DNA from: JASJAR01 sp039198225
GTDB lineage: Bacteria; Pseudomonadota; Alphaproteobacteria; Rhodobacterales; Rhodobacteraceae
DNA: 64,000 nt
Assembly (NCBI GenBank): GCA_039198225.1
Contig: JBCCTQ010000012.1
Span: 1-64,000, forward strand
Reading direction: 5' to 3'
Shown here: one piece after another, positions 33,631-42,956 of the stretch
Position numbering within the stretch: the stretch's first letter is position 1
Layout of the letters: each line of letters begins with the position of its first letter
The notes under the pieces: generated by a model
Databases searched by the model: none
What the model saw: only the letters and a program-made list of their open reading frames with translations
What the model was told of the DNA's origin: nothing
Program-made: the position numbers and the translations under genes

Positions 33631-35202
33631 ATGGCTAGTATTCTGACTAACACCAGCGCGATGGTTGCGCTGCAAAACCTTCGGACCATCAACAACAACC
33701 TCGTCGACACCCAGAACCAGATCGCGACCGGTAAGAAGATCGCCACCGCGACCGACAACTCGGCGATCTGGGCGGTGTCGAAAGTCATCGAATCTGACGT
33801 GAACGCATTCAAAGCGATCTCGGACAGCTTGAACTTGGGCGACTCGACCATCGGTGTCGCCCGGGAAGCAGCCGAAACCGTCACCGACATTCTGACCCAA
33901 CTCAAAGGCAACATCGTCGCCGCCCAGGAAGAGAACGTCGACCGGTCGAAGATCCAAGCCGACATCGACACCCAGGTCGCCCAGATAGAATCTATCATCA
34001 GCGCGGCTTCGTTTAACGGGCTTAGCTTGGTTGAAGGCACGGAGGACGTGACGATCCTCGGCTCGCTCCAACGGGACAGCTTGGGCGTTGTTTCGTCGTC
34101 TGAAATTGCGATTAACCGGAATGACCTCACCACCAATGCGGGGACATACAACTCCTCCGGCACGCAGATCGGTGACAGTTCGGTTGGTACGGCGACGTTC
34201 AATACAGCGCTCTCGGGCACAAACATTGCCAATACGGGGAACACGGCCGTAGTCACCTTCGAGGCCGGGACCGGTACGGGCGGTGTCTATACCGGTGGCG
34301 ATACGCTTTCGGTGAGCGTCGGAGGGGTGCAGATCGACTTTACCAGCACCGCAACCGATACCATTGCCGACGTGGCCGCATTTTTTGAAGGTCAGATCAA
34401 CGCCCTCGGGATCCAAGACGTGACCGCGTCTGTCTCGTCCAACACGCTCGTTGTTACGTCGACCAACGCGTTCAGCACCGTCGATGTGGCAATCTCGGGT
34501 GCGAGTGCGGAACTTGACGCGACCGCAATTACCTCTGTGAACGGCGGTGCGCCCTCCGCGCCCAACACAGGCACTGCGTCGACGATCGCCCAGCGTGCGG
34601 AATCGATCACTTTCTCCGCCACCGCGGCCGTGGTCGACGGCGACGGGTACCAGGCGAGCTTTGGCGGCAACGTCTTCCGCTACATCGCTGGACCCAACGA
34701 AGACTTCGGCGACGTTGCCCGGGGCCTGAAGGCTGCGATCGATGCCGGCAATGTAACCGGTGTGACCACCCAAGTGACCCAAGACGCGACCACCGGGGCC
34801 TTTACCCTGTCGATCGACAACTCGGATGCCGCAGCGCTTACGCTCGCGGTGGATGGGCGGTCGGGCGGTCAGGCGTCAGGTGGTCTCTTTGGCCTCAATG
34901 GCCTTGATGTCACGTCGAATGACAGCGCAGCCTCCGCGCTTGCCAATATCGACACCTTCATCAACACCGCCATCGATGCCGCGGCCTCCTTCGGTTCGGA
35001 CCAGTCCCGGATCGATCTCCAGTCAAGCTTCATTTCTAAGCTCACGGACTCGCTCAAAGTCGGTATCGGCTCTCTGGTCGATGCGGATCTCGAAGCGGCG
35101 TCGGCCCGATTGCAGGCCCTCCAGGTTCAGCAGCAGCTCGGCGTTCAGTCGCTGTCGATTGCGAACCAGGCCCCGCAGTCGATCCTTTCGCTCTTCCGGT
35201 AA
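33631..35202 (+). CDS. flaA: flagellin
   Basis: 523-residue flagellin, the filament subunit. The conserved D0/D1 N-terminus (MASILTNTSAMVALQNL, DTQNQIATGKKI) and C-terminus (SARLQALQVQQQLGVQSL, ending ILSLFR) flank a variable Thr/Gly/Ala-rich middle of about 250 residues that would be surface-exposed. A ribosome site AGGAG is about six bases ahead. Two hairpins follow, then flaF and flbT, the pair that controls flagellin secretion and mRNA stability in Caulobacter. It is the only flagellin gene in the window. Confidence 0.96.
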   Translation: MASILTNTSAMVALQNLRTINNNLVDTQNQIATGKKIATATDNSAIWAVSKVIESDVNAFKAISDSLNLGDSTIGVAREAAETVTDILTQLKGNIVAAQEENVDRSKIQADIDTQVAQIESIISAASFNGLSLVEGTEDVTILGSLQRDSLGVVSSSEIAINRNDLTTNAGTYNSSGTQIGDSSVGTATFNTALSGTNIANTGNTAVVTFEAGTGTGGVYTGGDTLSVSVGGVQIDFTSTATDTIADVAAFFEGQINALGIQDVTASVSSNTLVVTSTNAFSTVDVAISGASAELDATAITSVNGGAPSAPNTGTASTIAQRAESITFSATAAVVDGDGYQASFGGNVFRYIAGPNEDFGDVARGLKAAIDAGNVTGVTTQVTQDATTGAFTLSIDNSDAAALTLAVDGRSGGQASGGLFGLNGLDVTSNDSAASALANIDTFINTAIDAAASFGSDQSRIDLQSSFISKLTDSLKVGIGSLVDADLEAASARLQALQVQQQLGVQSLSIANQAPQSILSLFR

Positions 35203-35212
35203 GCGGAACGGG

Positions 35213-35267
35213 CCGGGGCGCCTGGACGGCGCCCCGGTGAACCGCGGGCAAAAATGCCCGTTCCTTT
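35213..35267 (+). terminator. tandem hairpins after flagellin
   Basis: First hairpin: 10-bp stem CCGGGGCGCC / GGCGCCCCGG with a 5-base loop (35213-35237). Second: CGGGCA-AAAA-TGCCCG (35245-35260) followed by TTCCTTT. Together they can end or stabilise the flagellin transcript before flaF. Confidence 0.7.
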
Positions 35268-35291
35268 GGCTTCATTCTGGAAGGAATTGTC

Positions 35292-35669
35292 GTGAACGCC
35301 ATCGACATGGCCCGAACGGCCTATACCAGCGCCTCCACTGCCCCTATCAAAACCCCCCGTCGCCTCGAATTCGACGCGCTCGCAAAAATCTCCCACCGCC
35401 TCCGCCGCGCACTCATGAAAGGCAAGTCCGACTTTCCAGGCTTGGCCGAAGCGCTCCACGACAACCGCCGGATCTGGACGATGTTCGCCGCCGCCGTCGC
35501 CGAGGACGACAACGAACTCCCCGCCGATCTTCGGGGCCGGATCTTTTACCTTTTCCAGGTCACCGACGAGTTCACCAAAAAGGTGCTTCGGGGCGAGGAT
35601 GACGGAGCGGTCCTCATCGAGATCAACGCCGCTATCCTTCGGGGTCTTGGGCATGGGGACGGGGAATGA
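35292..35669 (+). CDS. flaF: flagellar biosynthesis regulator FlaF
   Basis: 125-residue FlaF. In Caulobacter FlaF is needed for flagellin secretion and opposes FlbT. Signatures are the N-terminal AIDMARTAY and the helical core RIWTMFAAAVAEDDNELP. The start is GTG 35292 with AAGGA six bases ahead. Its last four bases overlap flbT (ATGA), coupling the two. Confidence 0.92.
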   Translation: MNAIDMARTAYTSASTAPIKTPRRLEFDALAKISHRLRRALMKGKSDFPGLAEALHDNRRIWTMFAAAVAEDDNELPADLRGRIFYLFQVTDEFTKKVLRGEDDGAVLIEINAAILRGLGHGDGE

Positions 35670-36070
35670 GCGGCCTCGTCCTTAAACTCGCGCCGAAAGA
35701 ACGGATCCTCATCAACGGTGCCGTCATCGAAAACGGCGACCGCCGGTCGCGGCTTTCGATCATGACGCCCAACGCCAATATTCTGCGGCTCCGCGACGCG
35801 ATCCACCCCGACGAGGTGACCACGCCGGTCCGCCGGGTCTGCTATATCGCCCAACTTGTCCTGTCGGGCGATGTGGATCCCGAGGAGGCCCGTCTTCAGT
35901 TGTTGCGCGGCATCGAGCAATTATCCCAAGCGCTCAATGACGATGACAGCAAGGCCTATCTCGCCCAGGCGACCGAAGCGGTGACCAACAACCAGCATTA
36001 CCAGGCGCTGAAAGCACTCCGGGGCCTTTTGCCCCGGGAGGAACGGCTCTTGGCGGCCGATGCCCAATGA
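35666..36070 (+). CDS. flbT: flagellin mRNA regulator FlbT
   Basis: 134-residue FlbT, which in Caulobacter binds the 5' leader of flagellin mRNA and promotes its decay until the hook is complete. The N-terminal LVLKLAPKERILINGAVI and central RLRDAIHPDEVTTPVRRVCYIAQ are typical. It overlaps flaF by four bases upstream and the DUF1217 gene by four bases downstream, so the three form one unit. Confidence 0.93.
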   Translation: MSGLVLKLAPKERILINGAVIENGDRRSRLSIMTPNANILRLRDAIHPDEVTTPVRRVCYIAQLVLSGDVDPEEARLQLLRGIEQLSQALNDDDSKAYLAQATEAVTNNQHYQALKALRGLLPREERLLAADAQ

Positions 36071-36870
36071 CGTTCCAGCCGGTCGTCCCCTTTAACGGCA
36101 ATCTCGGCTGGGCGTTTCTGCAACGGACCCGGGAGACCCAGGAAGCCGCCTTCACCGAAAGTGCGGTGGTCCAGCGCGACACGGATTATTTCCGCGACAA
36201 TATCGGATCGATAACCAATGCCGAAGAATTGGTCGCCGATCCGCGGCTTCTCAAAGTGGCCCTCGGCGCTTTCGGGCTCGACGATGACCTGCCCAACAAG
36301 GCCTTTATCCAAAAGGTTCTCGACGAAGGCACGCTCGCCGATGACGCCTTTGCCAACAAACTCGCCGACAAACGCTACGCGGCCATGGCCGAGGCGTTCG
36401 GCTTTGATCTCGCACCGTCGAACATCTCAATTTCGACTTTTCCCGAGGAAATCATTTCGGCCTATGAAATCCGCCAATTCGAAGTGGCCGTGGGGAATTC
36501 CAACGAGAACATGCGCCTCGCCCTCGGACTCGGCCGAGAATTGGAAACCATATCGGCCGGATCGATTTCAGAAGACGGGCTTTGGTTTACGATCATGGGT
36601 ACGCCGCCGCTCCGCGCGGTGTTCGAAGCCGCCTTCAACCTCCCTACCTCTTTCGGCACGCTCGACGTGGACCGCCAATTGGAAGTCTTCAAAGAGAAGG
36701 CGGCGGCGAATTTCGGCGATAGCAGCGTGCGTCAATTTACCGATCCGGATAAGCAAGAGGAACTCTTGCGGAAATTCTTTGTCTCCTCGGAGTTGAACCT
36801 CCAGAGCGCGAGTGCTGTCCGCGGCTCGGTCGCGCTGTCGCTTCTCCAATCGAGCGTCTCACCCTTCTGA
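36067..36870 (+). CDS. DUF1217 flagellar-locus protein
   Basis: 267-residue DUF1217-type protein, an alphaproteobacterial family found in flagellar loci whose biochemical role is not established. Signatures seen are TDYFRDNIGSI, LLKVALGAFGL and FIQKVLDEGT near residues 38-98. It has no signal peptide or membrane helix and is predicted helical. It overlaps flbT by four bases, and its last 12 bases overlap the 3' end of fliI on the other strand. Confidence 0.88.
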   Translation: MTFQPVVPFNGNLGWAFLQRTRETQEAAFTESAVVQRDTDYFRDNIGSITNAEELVADPRLLKVALGAFGLDDDLPNKAFIQKVLDEGTLADDAFANKLADKRYAAMAEAFGFDLAPSNISISTFPEEIISAYEIRQFEVAVGNSNENMRLALGLGRELETISAGSISEDGLWFTIMGTPPLRAVFEAAFNLPTSFGTLDVDRQLEVFKEKAAANFGDSSVRQFTDPDKQEELLRKFFVSSELNLQSASAVRGSVALSLLQSSVSPF

Positions 36871-38205
36871 TCCGGGTCCTCCGGCGGCCCCGCCGGCCAG
36901 ACAGAGGGCCAGCGCCTCGAAGCTCGCAGCGACCCCGTTATGGGAGGCTTGACCGATGAAGGCATCGAGCCCAGGCCAGACCGAGACCGCCGCGTCCAGT
37001 TCGGGGTCCGCGCCGGCCTGATAAAGCCCCGATTGGACCATCAGTGCACCGCGGTCATAGGTACCGAGGCGCCGCCGGGCGAGGGAGATCAGCGCATTCT
37101 CTTCGGCCGAGGCTGCCTCTGGCAGAGACCGGCTGACCGAGCGGAGCACATCGACCGCCGGAAAGCGGCCCCGTTCGGCAATATCGCGGTCAAGCACGAC
37201 ATGGCCGTCCAGGACGCCCCGCATCATATCGGCGACGGGCTCTTCCATGTCCGATCCTGCCACCAACACGCTGAAGACGGCCGTGATATCGCCCTGGCCA
37301 TCGCTTCCGGGTCCGGCCCGTTCGGCCATAGAGGCCACGAGGTGGGGAAGGCTCGGCGGAAACCCCTGAAGGCTCGACTGTTCACCGGCCGCCAGTGCAA
37401 CTTCCCGGTGGGCTTCGGCGAAGCGGGTCACGGAATCTGCCAAAAGCAACACATGGGCTCCGCCGTCGCGGAAATGCTCGGCCACCGCCATGGCCGTGCC
37501 AAGGGCGCGGCGGCGGCGGAGGGCCGGAAGATCGGATGTGGCCGCCACCACCACCGCCTTTTCCATGCCGCGTGGCCCAAGGACGTTCTCGATAAAATGG
37601 CGAACCTCGCGGCCCCGTTCACCCACCAGGGCGATCACCACCACATCCGCCTCAACCCCTTGGGCCAATTGCGCCAGTAGTGTTGATTTTCCGACGCCCG
37701 AGCCTGCGAAAAGGCCGATCCGCTGGCCTCGAACCAGGGGAAGCATCGTGTCAAACACGGCCAGTCCAGTGGCCATCCGCGCGCCGAGCCCCCGCCGCCC
37801 GGTGGCCGCATCCGGCGGGCGGTTGATGGGGCGGGGGTCGGTGCCCGAAAGAAGTGGGCGGCTGTCGAGCGCTTTGCCCGAAGGGTCAATGACTCGGCCG
37901 AGCCAGGACGCATCAGGCGCAATCCGGTCAGAGCCGAGAAGGATGGCACGGTCATCGGTGCTGTGTCCGTCGGCCGAGCCGTCCATCAAAATAGCAATGT
38001 CGTCAGGGCCGAGGGCGACAACCTCGCCTTCGGTGGGGCTCCCTACGTTGGAAAGGAGCCGGACCCGGTCGCCCATGGCCGCATGGGCAGAAAGTCCGGT
38101 CACGCGCACGAGACCAGCCGCGATATGAGAGACGCGCCCGGCCGGGCGCACGGTGTCGACCGATTTGAGTTCTGCCACGATGTGACCCAGCCCTGGGCCA
38201 GCCAT
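36859..38205 (-). CDS. fliI: flagellar export ATPase FliI
   Basis: 448-residue FliI, the hexameric ATPase of flagellar type III export. Walker A is GLFAGSGVGKSTL, Walker B is HVLLLADSVTRFA, and the ATP-synthase-beta-like region LPHLVASMAERAG is present. The N-terminal beta-barrel begins after ATG 38205 (MAGPGLGHIVAELKS). An in-frame extension upstream overlaps flgB and is rejected. It is divergent from flgB with 82 bases between them, a likely double promoter region. Confidence 0.95.
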   Translation of the reverse strand: MAGPGLGHIVAELKSVDTVRPAGRVSHIAAGLVRVTGLSAHAAMGDRVRLLSNVGSPTEGEVVALGPDDIAILMDGSADGHSTDDRAILLGSDRIAPDASWLGRVIDPSGKALDSRPLLSGTDPRPINRPPDAATGRRGLGARMATGLAVFDTMLPLVRGQRIGLFAGSGVGKSTLLAQLAQGVEADVVVIALVGERGREVRHFIENVLGPRGMEKAVVVAATSDLPALRRRRALGTAMAVAEHFRDGGAHVLLLADSVTRFAEAHREVALAAGEQSSLQGFPPSLPHLVASMAERAGPGSDGQGDITAVFSVLVAGSDMEEPVADMMRGVLDGHVVLDRDIAERGRFPAVDVLRSVSRSLPEAASAEENALISLARRRLGTYDRGALMVQSGLYQAGADPELDAAVSVWPGLDAFIGQASHNGVAASFEALALCLAGGAAGGPGSEG

Positions 38206-38287
38206 GCCCGTTCTCCTCTGCTTCAAGGAACGGTTTCTAAACGAATCGAAGTTAAGCCTCCGTCTACTGATCGAGGGAGAAGCCCCG

Positions 38288-38677
38288 ATGTTTGAAAGAC
38301 TGGAGATCTTGGCGATTGCGCGTGACCTGGCTGTCCATGCCGGCGCCCGCCAAACCGTTACGGCCGAGAATGTGGCCAATGCCGACACGCCCGGCTACCG
38401 GGCCCGTGATCTCCCCGACTTTTCAGAAATTTACCGAAGTGGCAAAATGGAAACCTCGCTCCGGCAAACCCGAGCGAGCCATATGGACCTTGCAAGCCGC
38501 GGGATGGTGGCTTTCGCCGAAGACACGGACGGCGCGGCGAGCCCCAATGGAAATACAGTTTCGCTCGAAAGCGAGCTTGTCCGCGCAGCCGATATAAGAA
38601 GCCAGCACAACCGGGCCCTGTCGGTCTATGGCGCCTCGTTGGACATGATCCGCGCCGCGATTGGGCGGTCGAGGTAA
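38288..38677 (+). CDS. flgB: flagellar proximal rod protein FlgB
   Basis: 129-residue FlgB. The N-terminal rod motif appears as VTAENVANADTPGYRARDL, and the C-terminal helix as RSQHNRALSVYGASLDMIRAAIG. ATG 38288 (MFERLEILAI) follows GAGGGAGAAG. It opens a nine-gene run flgB-flgC-fliE-fliQ-flgF-flgG-flgA-flgH-fliL with very short gaps or overlaps. Confidence 0.93.
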   Translation: MFERLEILAIARDLAVHAGARQTVTAENVANADTPGYRARDLPDFSEIYRSGKMETSLRQTRASHMDLASRGMVAFAEDTDGAASPNGNTVSLESELVRAADIRSQHNRALSVYGASLDMIRAAIGRSR

Positions 38678-38680
38678 GCC

Positions 38681-39073
38681 ATGGCCGATTTTTCAACATC
38701 GCGCGCGATTGCGGCCAGCGGCATGGCTGCCCAAGCCGAACGCCTGCGCTTTTTGTCCGAGAATATATCGAACGCCGATACCCCAGGATACCGCCGGAAG
38801 ACCGCCTCGTTCCAAGAGGTGCTTGATGCGGGACAGAGCACCGGAAAGGTGCAAATCGGTCCGGTTGAACTGGACCAAGCGGCCCTTGAACGGGTCTATG
38901 ACCCCAGCCATCCGCTGGCGGGGGACGACGGCTATTATGATGGATCGAACGTCAATCTGGTGGTCGAAATCGCTGACGCGCGCGAAGCGCAGCGCAGCTA
39001 TGAGGCGAACCTCCGAGTGTTCGACCAGGCGCGGCAGATGAGCCGCAGCCTGTTTGATCTGCTCCGCCGCTAG
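38681..39073 (+). CDS. flgC: flagellar proximal rod protein FlgC
   Basis: 130-residue FlgC. The N-terminal motif FLSENISNADTPGYRRK and the C-terminal NVNLVVEIADAREAQRSYEANL are characteristic of rod proteins. It starts three bases after flgB and ends 11 bases before fliE. Length is typical. Confidence 0.94.
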   Translation: MADFSTSRAIAASGMAAQAERLRFLSENISNADTPGYRRKTASFQEVLDAGQSTGKVQIGPVELDQAALERVYDPSHPLAGDDGYYDGSNVNLVVEIADAREAQRSYEANLRVFDQARQMSRSLFDLLRR

Positions 39074-39084
39074 GGAGGCCCAAA

Positions 39085-39363
39085 ATGGAGCTGAAATCAT
39101 CCCTTGCGGCCCAGCAATACGCGGCAACCCGTTCGGCCACGGCCCCCAAACCGGGGTCGAACGGGGGTGCGGAACTGCTGGGGTCATTCGAAAAAACCCT
39201 GAAAACCGCCGAGGACACGGCCAAAGCCGCCATGACGTCGGGCGCCGACCCCCATGCTTTGGTGCAAGCCTTGGCCGAAAGCCAACTGGCCGTTGAAACC
39301 GCAGCGACTGTCCGCGACCGGGTGGTCGAGGCCTATCAGGAAATCCTGAGGATGCCCGTTTAA
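39085..39363 (+). CDS. fliE: flagellar hook-basal body protein FliE
   Basis: 92-residue FliE, the adapter between MS ring, export gate and rod. The C-terminal motif ALAESQLAVETAATVRDRVVEAYQEI matches the family when read in parts (ESQLAVET; RVVEAYQEILRM). The stop TAA overlaps the fliQ start as TAATG. Confidence 0.92.
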   Translation: MELKSSLAAQQYAATRSATAPKPGSNGGAELLGSFEKTLKTAEDTAKAAMTSGADPHALVQALAESQLAVETAATVRDRVVEAYQEILRMPV

Positions 39364-39629
39364 TGGATGAAATGGTCTTTTATGACACGCTCCGCCAAGG
39401 GCTTTGGGCGGCGGTTGTGATGTCGCTCCCGATCCTTCTTTCGGCCCTTGTCGCAGGCCTTGTTGTGGGGCTTTTCCAAGCGCTGACCTCGATCCAAGAG
39501 CTCACCCTCACATTCGTTCCGAAACTCGGCGTCATGGTGGGGGTCTTTTGGGTGTCGATGGCGTTCATGTCGGAGACCCTCACCGGGTATTTCACCGGAA
39601 TTGTGATCCCATTGATCGCCGGAGGCTGA
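39363..39629 (+). CDS. fliQ: flagellar export gate protein FliQ
   Basis: 88-residue membrane protein with two helices (about residues 16-40 and 50-78), part of the FliPQR export gate. Signatures are VVMSLPILLSALVAGLVVG near the first helix and FQALTSIQELTLTFVPK between the two. Coupled to fliE by a TAATG overlap. fliP and fliR are elsewhere in the same locus. Confidence 0.94.
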   Translation: MDEMVFYDTLRQGLWAAVVMSLPILLSALVAGLVVGLFQALTSIQELTLTFVPKLGVMVGVFWVSMAFMSETLTGYFTGIVIPLIAGG

Positions 39630-39631
39630 GA

Positions 39632-40348
39632 ATGGAGGCGTCCGGTTATACCACTCTCACGCGGCTGACGGGCCTCCTTCGGGAGATGGACAGCGTGGCC
39701 AACAACTTGGCCAATATGTCTACAACCGGGTATCGCCGCGAAGAGATGGTGTTTGCCGAATTCGTCAAGGATGTGGGGCCGGGAGAGCCGTCGCTTTCAA
39801 TGGGGGCGGCGCGGGCGCGTTGGAGCGATCTGGGCCAGGGGGCGCTGACGCAGACCGGCGGAACTTTCGACATCGCCATTGAAGGCGAGGGGTTTTTCCT
39901 GATTTCCACGCCCGAGGGCGAGATGCTGAGCCGCGCTGGGGTGTTCGCGCCAAACGCTTTCGGTGAAGTTGTCACGCCGGACGGCCATCCCTTGCTTGAC
40001 GAAGGCGGCGCTCCGGTTTTCGTCCCGGCCGGTGCGGCGAGCATCGCGATCGCCGCCGACGGAACCCTCAGTGCCGACGGGGCCCCCTTGGGCCGGATCG
40101 GGCTTTATCGGCCGAGCGATCCCAATGACCTTAGCCGACAAGACGGGGTTATGTTCGACGCACCCGGTGGGATCGAGCCGGTCGAGGGGCGGATGGTGCA
40201 GGGCTTTATTGAGGCTTCAAACGTCAATCCGGTTGCCGAAATCGCCCGGATGATCGAAGTCCAACGGGCCTACGAACTCGGCCAGGGCTTTCTTGACAAA
40301 GAAGACGAACGGGTGCGCGCCGCACTCCGCACGCTGACGAGCTCATAG
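39632..40348 (+). CDS. flgF: flagellar rod protein FlgF
   Basis: 238-residue FlgF. The N-terminal rod motif is SVANNLANMSTTGYRRE, the central LTQTGGTFDIAIEGEGFF and the C-terminal NPVAEIARMIEVQRAYE are characteristic. ATG 39632 follows GGAGG within the end of fliQ. Together with flgG ten bases later it builds the rod. Confidence 0.93.
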   Translation: MEASGYTTLTRLTGLLREMDSVANNLANMSTTGYRREEMVFAEFVKDVGPGEPSLSMGAARARWSDLGQGALTQTGGTFDIAIEGEGFFLISTPEGEMLSRAGVFAPNAFGEVVTPDGHPLLDEGGAPVFVPAGAASIAIAADGTLSADGAPLGRIGLYRPSDPNDLSRQDGVMFDAPGGIEPVEGRMVQGFIEASNVNPVAEIARMIEVQRAYELGQGFLDKEDERVRAALRTLTSS

Positions 40349-40358
40349 GAGGCACTTG

Positions 40359-41144
40359 ATGCGCGCCCTTTCTATCGCCGCGACCGGCATGAACGCCCAG
40401 CAAACCAAAGTCGAGGTCGTCTCGAACAACCTCGCCAACATGTCGACCACCGGCTACAATGCACGGCGGGCGGAATTTGCCGATCTTCATTACCAGCAAG
40501 CGGTGCGTGCGGGCACGATCAACGCCGCCGACGGCACGGTCTTGCCCACCGGCGTCCAATTGGGTCTCGGCGTTCGGCCGACATCGGTGAATGTCGAATT
40601 GGCCCAAGGGTCATTGGCAGCCACCGGCGGCAATCTCGACATCGCCATTGAGGGCAACGGCTATATTGAGATCACCCTGCCGTCGGGCGTGTCCGCCTAT
40701 ACTCGCGACGGGGGATTGAAGCGCTCGGCCGATGGTCAGGTCGTCACGTCCGACGGGTATCCCCTCGTGCCTGACATCACTATTCCCGACGATGCTCGCT
40801 CAATCTCGATCAGCGCCGATGGTGAGGTCTTTGCCTATTTCATCGATCAAACCCAGCCGACCCAGCTCGGTCAGATCACGCTTGCTGGGTTTTCAAACCC
40901 CAAAGGTCTCGAGGCGATTGGGTCGAACTTATTTGTCGAGACCGCCGCCTCCGGCGCCCCGGTGGTCTCGCTTCCGGGCACGGACGGGCTCGGAACGCTT
41001 CGGCAAGGTTATATCGAGGAAAGCTCCGTCGATCCGGTGCGGGAAATCACGGAATTGATCAAAGCCCAGCGGGGGTACGAGCTCAATTCAAAAGTGATCA
41101 CCGCCGCCGACCAAATGCTTGGCGCGACCACTCAGATCCGCTGA
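40359..41144 (+). CDS. flgG: flagellar distal rod protein FlgG
   Basis: 261-residue FlgG. N-terminal ALSIAATGMNAQQTKVEVV and SNNLANMSTTGYNARR, central GNLDIAIEGNGYIEI and the C-terminal EESSVDPVREITELIKAQR (in parts) are canonical. AGGAGG (40347-40352) precedes ATG 40359. The stop overlaps the flgA start (TGATG). Confidence 0.95.
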   Translation: MRALSIAATGMNAQQTKVEVVSNNLANMSTTGYNARRAEFADLHYQQAVRAGTINAADGTVLPTGVQLGLGVRPTSVNVELAQGSLAATGGNLDIAIEGNGYIEITLPSGVSAYTRDGGLKRSADGQVVTSDGYPLVPDITIPDDARSISISADGEVFAYFIDQTQPTQLGQITLAGFSNPKGLEAIGSNLFVETAASGAPVVSLPGTDGLGTLRQGYIEESSVDPVREITELIKAQRGYELNSKVITAADQMLGATTQIR

Positions 41145-41569
41145 TGCGCGCGCTTGTTCTTATCCTTGCCCTTTGGGGCACGCCGGGTCTGGCCGAGACG
41201 GTCATCGCTGCGCGAACCATTCGCGCCCATTCCGTTCTCGGCCCAGACGATCTGGCACTGGCCAAAGCAGAAATTCCAGGCGCCTTAGAGGATATGGCAT
41301 TGGCCATCGGCCAGGAGGCACGGGTCATGATCTATGCAGGCCGGCCGGTCCGCGCCGGCGACCTCGGCCCGCCTGCACTTATCGAACGCAATCAGATTGT
41401 GATTCTGCGCTTTGTTGCCGGTGCGCTCACCATCACGACCGAAGGCCGTGCCATGGAGCGGGGCGCCGTAGGCGACCGCATCCGGGCCGTCAACGTTGCC
41501 TCGCGCCTCCCCGTTTCCGGACGCGTCACGGCCGACGGCACCCTCCACGTGGATGGGTCGACGCCTTAA
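41144..41569 (+). CDS. flgA: flagellar P-ring assembly chaperone FlgA
   Basis: 141-residue periplasmic chaperone for the FlgI P ring. A signal peptide (residues 1-17, ending GLAE) is followed by an SAF-like domain (AARTIRAHSVLGPDDLAL) and the C-terminal FlgA domain (RGAVGDRIRAVNVASR). It is shorter than enterobacterial FlgA (219) because the N-terminal domain is missing, as usual in this group. flgI itself is not in the window. Confidence 0.92.
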   Translation: MRALVLILALWGTPGLAETVIAARTIRAHSVLGPDDLALAKAEIPGALEDMALAIGQEARVMIYAGRPVRAGDLGPPALIERNQIVILRFVAGALTITTEGRAMERGAVGDRIRAVNVASRLPVSGRVTADGTLHVDGSTP

Positions 41570-41592
41570 ACCCCTGAAAGGAAGCGCCGCCC

Positions 41593-42318
41593 ATGCGGAA
41601 ATTATTATTTGTCGTTTTTCTAGGATTGGTCGCCTCCTGCGCGCGTCTCGACGATGTCGGAAAGGCACCGGACTTCACGCCGATCGACAACGGAATCGAA
41701 CACCGCGCCATGGCCCAGCCCATGGCCGTCGCCGAGCCAGATTTCCGGATCCCGCGCGACCGCGCCTCGCTTTGGTCGAGCCGACGGGGTTCCCTTCTGG
41801 GAGACAGAAGGGCAGGGCGTTCCGGCGATATCCTGACGGTCGTCATAGAAATCGACGAGCGCGCCGAGATCGCCAATTCCACAGCCCGGTCCCGAGGCGG
41901 GTCCGAAAGCAGCCAAATTCCCACGTTCTTCGGCTTGGAGACGATAGCAAATAACGTGCTGCCCGGATCGAACGCGCTCACGAGCGGGGCCTCGGCGACC
42001 TCTTCTTCGAGTTCGAACGGAACCGGCTCGGTCAGCCGAAACGAGCGGCTCGAACTTCGGGTTGCGGCGACTGTCACCGAGACATTGCCGAACGGTGTCC
42101 TCCGGATCCAGGGGAGCCAGGAGGTCCGGGTCAATTTCGAGATCCGCGAACTTTTGGTCACCGGGTATGTCCGCCCCGAAGACGTGTCTCGCCGCAACGA
42201 GATCACCTATGACAAGATCGCCTCGGCGCGCATTTCCTACGGTGGCCGCGGACAGATCACGGATGTGCAACAGCCGCGCTACGGCCAGCAGGTGGCCGAC
42301 ATCATTCTGCCGTTCTAG
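41593..42318 (+). CDS. flgH: flagellar L-ring lipoprotein FlgH
   Basis: 241-residue outer-membrane L-ring lipoprotein. The lipobox is LVASC with the lipidated Cys at residue 16. Family signatures LGDRRAGRSGDILTVVIEIDE and VSRRNEITYDKIASARISYGG (in parts) are present, and the protein ends QVADIILPF. It follows flgA by 23 bases and precedes a fliL paralog by 8 bases. Confidence 0.95.
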   Translation: MRKLLFVVFLGLVASCARLDDVGKAPDFTPIDNGIEHRAMAQPMAVAEPDFRIPRDRASLWSSRRGSLLGDRRAGRSGDILTVVIEIDERAEIANSTARSRGGSESSQIPTFFGLETIANNVLPGSNALTSGASATSSSSSNGTGSVSRNERLELRVAATVTETLPNGVLRIQGSQEVRVNFEIRELLVTGYVRPEDVSRRNEITYDKIASARISYGGRGQITDVQQPRYGQQVADIILPF

Positions 42319-42326
42319 CTGAAGCC

Positions 42327-42851
42327 ATGGGAAAGATCCTGCCCCTTCTTCTTTTGCTTGTTGGCATCGGAGCCGGTGTCGGAGCGGGGTTGAGCGTTGC
42401 GCCGGATGGTTCGGAATGCGCGCCCCATGCCGCCGCTCCGGCGGGCCAGGAGGGGGAGGCGGCAGAAGACTGTGAGCACCCTCCCGAAGAAGAGGCTAAG
42501 CCGGAGGCCGAAGAAGAGGCTGTTGAGGATGTCGATTTCGTTCGGATGAACGACCAATTCGTCGTCCCTGTCTTGGTGGACGGAAGTGTGCGATCCCTCG
42601 TTGTGATGTCGATCACTCTGGAGGCCGATCTTGGCTCATCTGCCGGGATATTTGCCATTGAGCCCAAATTGCGGGACGCGTTTCTCCGCGTACTTTTCGA
42701 TCACGCGAATAGCGGGGGGTTCAGCGGTGCCTATACCGAGGCCGGACGTATGGACCGACTGCGCCGGGCGCTTCTGGAAATCGCGCGCAAGGTGGCCGGC
42801 GAGCAGGTGCGTGACATCTTGATCCTCGATATGCTCCGCCAAGAGGTCTAG
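42327..42851 (+). CDS. FliL-family basal-body protein, paralog 2
   Basis: 174-residue FliL-like protein with an N-terminal membrane helix (about residues 3-24) and a periplasmic SPFH-like domain that in FliL forms rings around stators. Between them is an acidic Glu/Ala/Pro linker (about residues 35-70). The domain part VVPVLVDGSVRSLVVMSI and the C-terminal VRDILILDMLRQEV support the assignment. A second, shorter FliL gene (52673-53164) starts the motor-gene run on the other strand, so the locus has two. Confidence 0.85.
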   Translation: MGKILPLLLLLVGIGAGVGAGLSVAPDGSECAPHAAAPAGQEGEAAEDCEHPPEEEAKPEAEEEAVEDVDFVRMNDQFVVPVLVDGSVRSLVVMSITLEADLGSSAGIFAIEPKLRDAFLRVLFDHANSGGFSGAYTEAGRMDRLRRALLEIARKVAGEQVRDILILDMLRQEV

Positions 42852-42956
42852 CGGAGAAGGATTTCAAGGCGCAGCCGTGAATTGGTGTGTCTCTAGTGCC
42901 CGTTGCCGCTGCTCTGGCCACGGGGCAGGCGCCTTATTCGGCCATATCTGTCAAGG

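Noticed and set aside
33553..34782. Minus-strand open frames across the flagellin gene
   Set aside because: Antisense shadow of a conserved flagellin; no start site or family match.
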